Part shown: one piece after another, positions 53,282 through 63,077 of the stretch
Layout of the letters: each line of letters starts with the position of its first letter
Numbering within the stretch: position 1 is the first letter of the stretch
Source: Jaltomata sinuosa
Lineage: Eukaryota > Streptophyta > Magnoliopsida > Solanales > Solanaceae
NCBI GenBank assembly: GCA_003996215.1
Contig: QJPP01003453.1
Location: 186,001 to 250,000, forward strand
Reading direction: 5' to 3'
DNA: 64,000 bases
Translations under genes and position numbers: made by a program
The notes under the pieces: generated by a model
Told to the model about the DNA's origin: nothing
Database searches by the model: none
What the model saw: the letters and a program-made list of their open reading frames with translations, nothing else

Positions 53282-55127
53282 GGATTGAGGTACCATCGTT
53301 GAGCCACGACGTAAAATCAAGCACTTCTTGGGAGGCAACCCAAGTGTCTTTTCTTTCATTTTCCTCACTTTTTGTTATTTTTGTGTTTTTAAGGGATTCA
53401 TAAAGTGGAAAATGAAATTGAGCACTAAGTATGGCTGAACCCTATTATGTGGAGGACTGTGCGGACCGCACGAGCAATTATGCATGTCGCACTGCCAACC
53501 ACACACCAAAATAGAAGGCCTGGAGGAAAAGTGAAAAATGGAGGTAACATCCGCTGGGCTGTGCGGGCCGCATAAGCCCAAATGCATATCGCACCTCTAT
53601 CACACCAGAAAATAGATGCCTGGGCAAACCCATGGGAGAGAAAGGGGGCATGTGAGATATGCCATATGGTCTGCACCTAGCCTGGTGCAAATCGCATGTC
53701 GCGGCACACAGTAGGTAAATCTAAATTTTTTAATTGACCTAAACCATTGACCGACCCGACCCGAAGATGACCCAGTCAACTCCTATTCTTCTTTTTCTTT
53801 TAAAACCGCCTCTCTCTCTTCTTTTTCCATTATTTTTCTCCACAACTTTCAAAAGCCTCTACTAAAATTCTCTCCAAACCCCTCAAACTCACTCAAATCC
53901 TTCTGCTCTTATCACCCAATTTCTTCACCACTTTTCCACAGCGACACCGTTATTCTTCGGGAGGTCTTGTGGGTCACCATTATTGGAATTCAAAAAGCTT
54001 CAATTTTTGTTCTTCCCTTGATAATCTTCATTTGTTTGTAAGTTCTTCGACATTAAATAGTTGTTTTTATGATTTTTGGGAACTCATAGTGTGAAGCATG
54101 CTTTGTAGATTAGCCATGTTGATAATGAGTGAGATCCAAAAATTTTGGGTTCCCAATTTTGAGTTATAAGGATGAAATCTTTTAATTCCAACTTGGTAGA
54201 TTGTAAATCTTGACTATACATGTTGATTGGTAGTACTTTTTAGCCTTAATATCTGTGATGGGGTGAAGTCTGAGTAACCCACTAGTGACTAGTGCTTGAT
54301 TTGGCCTGATGATAGATTGGGTGACGTCGTTCTTAAGGGCAATTCATCGGTAGTCACAAGGTTCTGATTGATAATTGATAATTGAGGTTGAAAGTTGCCG
54401 ATTGTATGCCCATGATCCTTATTGAAAATCTAGTTAGGATATGTGTTCTTGTGCGGGGAGGAAGTTAATTGTTGATATGCTATTGGTGCCCATTGTTGCA
54501 AGAGGGGCTTGATGTTCCCGATGATAGACGGGGTAACATCCATCTTAGGGGAAGTGGTTGAGTCCTTTCTTGTTGTTTATGTGTTAATGGAAATTCGGGG
54601 AAGTCTGAGTACCCGGAAGTTATGGTCCTGAATCCTCCTGCCCACTTATTATCATGAATTGGTTGTCTGTGGTGCTAAGTGCTGAAGCTCATCTTGCTCT
54701 ATGGATCATATGCGTAACTCACAAGAACACAAGGGACCAAAAAATCCAATTGTGCCATTGTGTGTTTCTCATATGATGCATAAATCTTGATGTGTGAGTC
54801 ACACAATGCGTCGCAACGAGTCAAAATGAAAGTGCAGAACACTGCCTTGAGAGGCGAAGTTCGGTGCGATGCGCAGTTTTGCTGGTGTGGTTTGCATCTT
54901 ATTCACACCACAAAGAAAAATCATTGGAAGACTCTGTTGGCTTGTGCGATGGCATCTGCGATGCACACTTTTGCTGGTGCGGTTCGCAGGTAAATCGCAC
55001 GAGCCAACAACTCCCTCCTTTGCTTTTCTCTTCACTGATCCCCAAATTTCTTTTAGTTTTATATATTTCTATTGTATGTTTTATTATATGTTCCCTTTCT
55101 ATTTAATATCCCACAACCTTTCAAGAC
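53282..55127 (+). other. Unit A post-pol region: palindrome cluster and leader-like DNA
   Basis: Starts with GAGCCACGACGTAAAATCAA and GGGAGGCAACCCAAGTGTC, the post-integrase phrase of Athila. 53,450-53,710 carries GTGCGG/CCGCAC and ATGCATATCGCAC palindromic words. 53,800-54,050 is a CT-rich leader (CCTCTCTCTCTTC, CTCTCCAAACCCCTCAAACTC) ending near GTAAGTTC (54,039), a donor-like site conserved at 59,380 and 63,877. 54,700-55,020 again has GTGCGA/TGCGCA words. This is the layout upstream of the env-position ORF in the 13.3-kb Athila, but the ORF itself is missing. No gene. Confidence 0.6.
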
Positions 55128-56061
55128 AAGGTGCTGTTCACACAACAAGTCAAATTGTGTTCCTAATTTGACTCTATAACTTGAGAATCAACTTTAATGG
55201 ATGGGAATTTGATTTACCCAGCTGGTATATCTTCTCCCCCTTCTATGAGTGGCTAATTTCTCCTGTCTAGGGGTGTATTGATGATGGGTGCTTATCTAAT
55301 GGGTGTGGGTGCTGCTAATTCACTTTTATTATTGCTTATCTGAAATGGGTCTAGTAATTTCACCATGTTTTAATCTAAAATTTGTGGTTGCAAACATGAA
55401 TTTTCCTTACTTGGCTATATAATTGCTCGAGAGAGAATTTTGTAGTTGTGGATGTGAAATTGCTAATGGGTACTTGGGAATCCACTTAGATTGGAGGCTA
55501 GAGATAGCTCCAACCGCAGAATCTCTCATTTAAGGGTCCGAGCTAGAGATAGGACGACCTCCCCAAGCACTTGTTGGTTGGTTACTAAGCATACCGAATG
55601 ATGTTCTAACCAAAATCATTGGATATGTGGATGTTGATCGAGAGATAGCAATCCACACTTATGACCAACGCTACCCGTGTTAATAGGTGAGAATTTAAGT
55701 GAATTAGTGACTACCCTATCCTATAGCGAATGCCCCATCAAAAATGCACCCCTAGTCATCTAGTTCTTATTGGTACACCCATCTCGATTTTATAGTTTTT
55801 ATTTGAATTGAGTTAGTAGTGACAACTTTCCCAATTCCCCCATTTTATTGTTTTGGTTTTGTTGAACAATTACTCTCTCTTTGAAATCGCTTCACATAAT
55901 CTCTAATAAGTTAAATCAGGTCCCTTAGGTACGACCCTGACATCCGTTGGGTTAAATCAGGTCCCTTAGGTACGACCCTGACATCCGTTGGGTTTATAAA
56001 TGTGTTTTGACTACGCGATCGCCGTGACCTCCTAGTTGGAGAGCCACGATTTGAGCGTTCA
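55128..56061 (+). repeat. Athila-type LTR2 (5'-truncated), between units A and B
   Basis: Matches LTR1 from AAGGTGCTGTTCACAC (55,128) and closely from 55,158 to the end GAGCGTTCA (56,061); the LTR1 start and palindrome are absent. Contains a 41-bp perfect tandem duplication (55911-55992). Alternative boundary: a purine tract AAAGGGGGCA followed by TG at 53,651 could mark a longer LTR; I prefer the shorter because 53,282-55,127 has the layout of Athila post-pol DNA. Confidence 0.6.
55911..55992 (+). repeat. 41-bp perfect tandem duplication in LTR2
   Basis: TTAAATCAGGTCCCTTAGGT...CATCCGTTGGG occurs at 55911-55951 and 55952-55992 without mismatch. LTR1 and LTR3 have one copy. Confidence 0.95.
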
Positions 56062-56068
56062 TAAAAAA

Positions 56069-56086
56069 TGGCACCGTTGTCGGGGA
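56069..56086 (+). other. Primer-binding site, unit B
   Basis: TGGCACCGTTGTCGGGGA, 7 bp after the LTR2 end; Athila-type. Confidence 0.8.
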
Positions 56087-56188
56087 CTTGAGTATTAGCT
56101 AGTTTTTGATTATTGTTGCGAATTCAATTTATGGATGCTTGTTTTCTTTTACTTTTTGTTGTTTGTGTGTTGATTGAGCAGGCCGGCT

Positions 56189-57418
56189 ATGGACAAAGCC
56201 GAGGACAATAAAAGCATTGGCGTGTTTGACAATGCCAACGCTGCTGAACCTATGATGCATGGAGGTGTAGGTGCAATCCACCTACCCCCCATGGTGGGAA
56301 ATGCTGTCTTCCATATGACAAACACCATGCTCCATTTGATTCAAATGAAGGGGCTATTTAGTGGAGCTGCCCATGAGGATGCCAACCGGCATTTTCGAAA
56401 CTTCATGGAGATTTTCCAACCATACATGATCCAAAATATCTCCCAAGAGTCCATCTGATTGCGCCTATTCCCTTTCTCTTTGACGGGGGAAGCCACAACA
56501 TAGTTGGAAGAATTACCGAATGGATCTATCACATCTTGGGCTGAGTTGGCTGAAGCGTTAATTTCAAGATTCTTTCCTCCATCTCGCATGATGAAACTCT
56601 GAGACGAGCTCACCAACTTCAAGAAACTTCCGGACTAGCTCTTATATGAGGCTTGGTTGCGCTTCATAAAGAAGCTTATTTTATGCCTGAACAATGAGCT
56701 ATCGGATAATGTTTTGCTTCAAAGCTTCTACCGGTCATTGAATTCCATGAACAAAACAATGGCTAATAGCCTCGGAGATGGCATTTTCATGGACATAACA
56801 TTCCCTGTTGCCTCGGCTTTCTTAGAACGGATGACAAAAACCCATCAAGCTTGCTATACTCGGGAGACAGATGTACCCACCTCAAGAGTGACTCCCTCTA
56901 TCTTGGCTGATGATATTAGAAAGAGGGGCATAATTCAAGATGAAACAATGGCCAAGAAGATGGCCTAAATCGACCTCTTTGCAAAGCATGTGATTAGTAC
57001 AAAGGGGGCGAGTGTGGTAGACACCCCGGAGATAAGAGCCAGTGATAAGGAGCTTATGATGGTGGTTGACGGGAAGTTGTGTTTTGAGTCAGAGGGTTCT
57101 CGTCCCAGGTTATATCGCCGAAGGGAAGAGAACCAAGGTTGGAGATGAGATGATCGGGATAGGTATGGCGAGCGGTACAACCATCAAGGTGCTTATGCAA
57201 CCCCGAACAGATCGAATTCCCTCCACCAACCATGCACAAGCAATCCCGAGCATTCTAAGTTAGAGGACATGTTGTCCTTGGTGCTGAAAAAGGTGAATAC
57301 AACACATGCCGGAGTACATGATCTCAAGAGCGAAGTCTCCACACTTCACAGAACCGTGAGCTCCTACTCAACCTCCATCAAGCAACTTGAAGCCCAAATG
57401 GTCATTTTTCTGTTCAAA
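56189..57418 (+). pseudogene. Athila-type gag, unit B
   Basis: ATG 56189 opens MDKAEDNKSIGVFDNANAAE and continues without the unit-A deletion through HLPPMVGNAVFHMTNTMLHL, IQMKGLFSGAAHEDANRHF to TGA 56456, shared with units A and C. Further stops follow: TAG in place of W in the ATTWLEELP motif, TGA in MMKL-stop-DEL, TAG near 56,637, and a stop near 56,966 (KKMA-stop). The later part LSDNVLLQSFYRSLNSMNKT is recognisable. More damaged than unit A. Confidence 0.82.
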
Positions 57419-58630
57419 TGACCCCGAGGGTAAGGACGCCACCTCTTAGTGACACCACTACTAATCCTAAACACGATAGGCACATCATGGCCATTGTTAA
57501 TAGGAGTGGCTGAACAACCGGTGAGATAAGGGAACCCGTTATGGAACTGGTTGCACAACCAAAAGAGCGGACAGTTGAAACAGGCAATAAACTAAGAGAT
57601 GACGAGGTTAAGCATGAGAATGTAATTGACACCTTAGAGGTAAGGAAAGAGTCTGAAGCATTGAGTGCGCCGAGAAATGTTGGGAGTGATAAAGATAAGG
57701 AAGAAGTCAAGACCTCCCCCCAAGAAGTCATTGATGACAAGGTGGACTCTTCTCTTATACAAAACATTCCAACCACAACACCTAAAGGACCTCCTACGTA
57801 TCCTCATCGATTAAATAAGATGAAGGAGGAGCAAAAATTTAGCAGGTTTGTTGACATGTTCAAATATTCCTTTGGTCGAGGCTTTAATACAGATGCCAGG
57901 ATACTCCAAGTTTATGAAAGAGTTACTTAAAAATAAAAAGGTGGTTGAAGTGGGCATGGTTGAGATTTCACAAAGTTGTAGCGTGGTGATGAGTAGCAAT
58001 ATGGCTACAAAAAGAGATGACCCCGGTGCGTTCACTATACCATGTATGATTGGTTTATTTGTGTTCCGAAGGGCCTTGTGCTACTTGGGGGCAAGCATCA
58101 ACTTGATGCCCCTTGTGATTTTTCAGAAGTTAGGGTTGGGCACTCCCAAGCCCACTTTTGTGCGGCTACTGATGACTGATAGGTCGATTAAGCGCCCTGT
58201 GGGAATCTTGTTTGATGTTTTGGTAAAAGTGGAAAAACTAATTCTTCCTGCCGATTTTGTCATCCTTGACTGTGAGGTAGATGTAGAGGTTCCCATTATT
58301 TTGGGATGACTATTGTTAGCCACTGGGCGGGTCCTTGTTGATGTCAAAGTCGGAGAACTCAAATTCCAAGTGGGGGATGAGGTAGTGACGTTCAATGTTT
58401 GCCAACCGACTAAGCCTCCAGACAATTTAAGAGTCATATCTGTGATAGAATTTGAGGAAAAAGGGGATTATACCCTTGGAGAGTGTGAAGTGTGCAAGGC
58501 GCCCACATTTGATTCATTACAAGATGAGAGATTGATGGCATCTCAAAGGTGTCAATGGAGCAATTTCCCTTGTTGGAATGGGACCATGCTAACCGGATTA
58601 ACATGCCTTCCGACAATGGTTGAGGATTGA
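57419..58630 (+). pseudogene. Linker and retropepsin, unit B (active-site Asp replaced)
   Basis: Linker VRKESEALSAPRNVGSDKDK and PQEVIDDKVDSS; TGA 57511 shared with unit A. A roughly 28-bp deletion near 57,860 changes frame before FGRGFNTDARILQ. Retropepsin 57848-58309: PGAFTIPCMIGLFVFRRALC, then YLGASINLMP where the catalytic Asp of DLGA is Tyr, and CEVDVEVPIIL ending at TGA 58307, shared with A and C. The tail (58313-58630) has LATGRVLVDVKVGELKFQVG and IEFEEKGDYTLGECEVCKAP. Confidence 0.82.
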
Positions 58631-60467
58631 GGTACCATCGTTGAGCCACGACGTAAAATCAAGCACTTCTTGGGAGGCAACCCAAGTGTCTTTTCTTTCA
58701 TTTTCCTCACCTTTTGTTTTTTTTTTGTTTTTAGGGTATTCATAAAGTGGAAAGTGAAGTTGAGCACTAAGTACAGCTGAACCCTGTTATGTGGAGGATT
58801 GTGCGGACCGCATGAGCAATTGTGCGTGTTGCACAACCAACCGCACACCAAAATAGAAGGCCTAGAGGAAAAGTGAAAAATGGAGGTAACATGCACTGGG
58901 CTGTGCGGGCGGCACAAGCCCAAATGCGTATCGCACCTCCATCACACAAGAAAATAGATGCCTGGGCAAACCTAGGGGACATAAAGGGGGCATGTGCGAT
59001 ACGCCATGTGGTCCGCACCTTGCCTGGTGTGAATCGCATGTAGCGGCACACATGAGGTAAATATAAATTTTTTAATTGACCTAAACCATTTACCGACCCA
59101 ACCCGAAGATGACCCAGTCAAATCCTCTTCTTCTTTTTCTTCTAAAACCGCCTCTCTCTCTTCTTTTTCCATCATTTTTCTCCACAACTTTCAAAAGCCT
59201 CTACCAAAATTCTCTCCAAACCCCTCAAACTCCCTCAAATCCTTCTCCTCTTATCACCCAATTTTCTCCACCACTTTTCCAAATCGACACAGTCATTCTT
59301 CGGGAGGTCTTGTGGGTCACCATTATTGGAAATCAAAAAGCTTCAATTTTCGTTCTTCCCTTGATAACTTCACTTGTGGTAAGTTCTCCGACATTAAATA
59401 GTTGTTTTTATGATTTTTGGGAACTGATAGTGTGAAGCATGCTTTGTAGATTAGCCATGTTGATAATGGGTGAGATCCAAAAATTTTGGGTTCCCATTTT
59501 TGAGGGTTAAGGATGAAATCTTTTAATGTCAACTTGGTAGATTGTAAATCTTGACTATGCATGTTGAATGGTAGTACTGTTTAGCCTTAATATCTGTGAT
59601 GGGGTGAAGTTTGAGTAACCCACTTGTGACGAATGATTGATTTGGCCCGATGATAGATTGGCTGACGTCGTTCTTAAGGGAAAGTCATCGGTAGTCACAA
59701 GGTTCTGATTGATAATTGATAATTGTGGTTGAAAGTTGCCGATTGTATGCCCATGATCCTTATTGAAAATCTAGTTGGGATATGTGTTCTTGTGCGGGAG
59801 AAAGTTAATTGTTGATATGCTATTGGTGCCCATTGTTGCAAGAGGGGTTTGATGTTCCCGATGATATACGCGGTAACATCCATCTTAAGGAAAGTCGTTG
59901 AGTCCTTTCTTATTGGTTATGTGTTAATGGAAATTCGGGGAAGTCTGAGTACCCGGAAGTTATGGTCCTGAATCCCCCTGCCTGCTTGTTATCATGAATT
60001 TGTTGTGTGTGGTGCTAAGTTCTGAAGCTCATCTTGCTCTATGGATCATATGCGTAACTCACAAGAACACAAGGGACCAAAAATTCCAATTGTGCCATTG
60101 TGTGTTTCTCATATGATGCATAAATCTTGATGTGTGAGTTACACAATGCGTCGCAACGAGTCGAAAAGAGAATGCAGAACACTGCCTTGAGAGGCGAAGT
60201 TCGATGCGACGCGCACTTTTGCTGGTGTGCTTTGCACCTTATTCACACCACAAAGAAAAATCATTGGAAGACTCTGTTGGCTCATGCGATGGCATCTGCA
60301 ATGCACACTTTTGCTAGTGCGGTTCGCAGGTAAATCGCACGAGCCAACAACTCCCTCCTTTTCTTTTCTCTTTACTGATCCCCAAATTTCTTTTAGTTGT
60401 ATATATTTCTATTGTATGTTTTATTATATGTTCCCTTTCTATTGAATATCCCACAACTTTTCAAGAC
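58631..60467 (+). other. Unit B post-pol region, palindrome cluster and leader-like DNA
   Basis: Same layout as 53,282-55,127: GGGAGGCAACCCAAG at about 58,672; GTGCGGACCGCATGAGC and GTGCGGGCGGCAC words to 59,045; CT-rich leader 59,130-59,350; donor-like TGTG|GTAAGTTC at about 59,378; GCGACGCGCAC words about 60,205. No gene; short frames are incidental. Confidence 0.6.
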
Positions 60468-61360
60468 AAGGTGCTGTTCACACAACAAGTCAAATTGTGT
60501 TCCTAATTTGACTCTATAACTTGAGAATCAACTTTAATGGATGGGAATTTGATTTACCCAGCTGGTATATCTTCTCCCCCTTCTATGAGTGGCTAATTTC
60601 TCATGTCTAGGGGTGTATTTATAATGGGTGCTTAGCTAATGGGTATGGGTGTTGCTAATTCACTTTTATTATTGCTTATCTGAAATGGGTCTAGTAATTT
60701 CACCATGTTTTAATCTAAAATTTGTGGTTGCAAACATGAATTTTCCTTACTTGGCTATATAATTGCTCGAGAGAGAATTTTGTAGTTGTGGATGTGAAAT
60801 TGCTAATGTGTACTTGGGAATCCACTTAGATTGGAGGCTAGAGATAGCTCCAACCGTAGAATCTCTCATTTAAGGGTCCGAGCTAGAGATAGGACGACCT
60901 CCCCAAGCACTTGTTGGTTGGTTACTAAGCATACCGAATGATGTTCTAACCAAAATCATTGGATATGTGGATGTTGATCGAGAGATAGCATTCCACACTT
61001 ATGACCAACGCTACCCGTGTCAATAGGTGAGAATTTAAGTGAATTAGTGACTACCCTATCCTATAGCGAATGCCCCATCAAAAATGCACCCCTAGTCATC
61101 TAGTTCTTATTGGTACACCCATCTCGATTTTATAGTTTTTATTTGAATTGAGTTAGTAGTGACAACTTTCCCAATTCCCCCATTTTATTGTTTTGGTTTT
61201 GTTGAACAATTACTCTCTCTTTGAAATCGCTTCACATAATCTCTAATAAGTTAAATCAGGTCCCTTGGGTACGACCCTGACATCCGTTGGGTTTATAAAT
61301 GTGTTTTGACTACGCGATCGCCGTGACCTCCTAGTTGGAGAGCCACAATTTGAGCGTTCA
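60468..61360 (+). repeat. Athila-type LTR3 (5'-truncated), between units B and C
   Basis: Matches LTR2 almost base for base, with a single copy of the segment duplicated there. Ends TTGAGCGTTCA at 61,360. Confidence 0.65.
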
Positions 61361-61367
61361 TCAAAAA

Positions 61368-61385
61368 TGACATCGTTGCCGTGGA
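61368..61385 (+). other. Primer-binding site, unit C (mutated)
   Basis: TGACATCGTTGCCGTGGA, three or more changes from units A/B, so priming is probably impaired. Confidence 0.7.
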
Positions 61386-61472
61386 CTTGAGTATTAGCTA
61401 GTTTTTGATTATTGTTGCGAAGTCAATTTATGAGTGCTTGTTTTCTTTTACTTTTTGTTGTTTGTGTGTTGA

Positions 61473-61924
61473 TTGAGCAGGCCGGCTAAGGACGAAGCCG
61501 AGGACAATAAGAGCATTGGCAACTTTACCAATGCCAACGCTGCGTTCGGAGGTGTAGGTGCAATCCGCCTACCCCCCATGGTGGGAAATGTTTTCTTCCA
61601 TATGATAAGCACCATGCTCCGTTTGATTCAAATAAAGGGTCTATTTAGTGGAGCTGCCCACGAGGACGCCAACTGGCATATTCGGAACTTCATGGAGATT
61701 TGCCAACCATACATGATCCAAAATATATCCCAATAGTCCATCTGATTGCGCCTATTCCCTTTCTCTTTGACGGGGGAAGCCACGACATAGTTGGAAGAAT
61801 TGCCGGATAGATCTATCACATCTTGGGCTGAGTTGGCTAAAGCATTAATTTAAAGATTCTTTCCTCCATCTCGCATGATTAAACTCCGAGACGAGCTCAC
61901 CAACTTCAAGCAACTTCCGGACGA
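61473..61924 (+). pseudogene. Athila-type gag, unit C, with internal 805-bp deletion
   Basis: The start ATG of units A/B is AAG here (GCTAAGGAC, about 61,487). Remaining: DEAEDNKSIGNFTNANAAFG, IQIKGLFSGAAHEDANWHIR to a TAG (about 61,735) and the shared TGA 61743. At 61,920 the sequence jumps from the DELLHEAW region to the gag-pro linker: CTCTTA, present at both edges in unit A (37943-37948 and 38748-38753), occurs once. Most of gag is therefore absent. Confidence 0.82.
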
Positions 61925-63077
61925 CCTCTTAGTGACACCACTACAAATCCTAAACATGATGGGCACATCATGGCCATTGTTACTAGGAATGGCCGAACAG
62001 CCGGTGAGATAAGGCAACCCGTTACGGAACCGGTTGCACAACCAAAAGAGCGGACAGTTGAAACAGGCAAGAAACTAAGAGATGATAAGGTGGAGCATGA
62101 GAATGTATTTGACACCCCGGAGGTAAGGAAAAAGTCTGAAGCATTGAGTGCATCGAGAAATGTTGGGAGTGATAAAGATAAGGAAGAGGTCAAGACCTCC
62201 CCCAAGAAGTCATTGATGACAAGGTGTACTCTCCTCTTATACAAAACATTCCAACCACAACACCTAAAGGACCCCCTCCGTATCCTCATCGACTAAATAA
62301 GAAGTAGGAAGAGCAAAAATTTAGCAAGTTTGTTGACATGTTCAGCAAGCTGTCAATAAATATTCCTTTGGTCGAGGCTTTAATAAAGATGCCAGGATAC
62401 TCCAAGTTTATGAAAGAGGTACTTACAAAGAAAAAGGTGGTTGAAGTGGCATGGTTGAGATTTCACAAAGTTGTAGCGCGGTGATGACTAGCAATATGGA
62501 TACAAAAAGAGATGACCCGGGTGCGTTCACTATACCATGTATGATTGGTTTATTTGTGTTCTAAAGGGCCTTGTATGACTTGAGGGCAAGCATCAACTTG
62601 ATGACCCTTGTGATTTTTCAGAAGTTAGGATTGGGCACTCCGAAGCCCACTTCTATGCGACTACTGATGGCTGATAGGTCGATTAAGCGCCCTGTGGGAA
62701 TCTTGTTTGATGTTTTGGTAAAATTGGACAAACTAATTCTTCCTACGGATTTTGACATCCTTGACTGTAAGGTAGATGTAGAGGTGCCCATTATTTTGGG
62801 ATGACTATTGTTAGCCACTGGGCGGGTCCTTATTGATGTCAAACTCGGAGAACTCAAATTTCGAGTGAGGGATGAGGTAGTGACCTTCAATGTTTGCCAA
62901 CCGACTAAGCCTTCAGAAAATTTGAGAGTCATATCTATGATAGAATTTGAGGAAAAAGGGGATGATACCCTTGGAGAGTGTGAAGTGTGCAAGGCGCCCA
63001 CATTTGATTCATTACAAGATGAGCAGCTTGATGGTATCTCTAAGGTGTCAATGGAGCAATTTCCCTTGTTGGAATAG
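61925..63077 (+). pseudogene. Linker and retropepsin, unit C
   Basis: Linker TRNGRTAGEIRQPVTEPVAQ, with CGA at 61994 where A and B have TGA; EHENVFDTPEVRKKSEALSA. Further frameshifts follow, then retropepsin: the active-site loop has become DLRASINLM (Gly to Arg), with RSIKRPVGILFDVLVKLDKL and CKVDVEVPIIL ending at the shared TGA 62802. Tail 62808-63077: LATGRVLIDVKLGELKFRVR, DEQLDGISKVSMEQFPLLE. Confidence 0.82.

Noticed and set aside
53636..53660. Purine tract AAAGGGGGCA followed by TGTG as a polypurine tract and start of a 2.4-kb LTR (also at 58,993 and 63,489)
   Set aside because: It lies in a palindrome cluster before leader-like DNA that in the 13.3-kb Athila is internal, and LTR1 shows no match to it. 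Kept as an alternative only.
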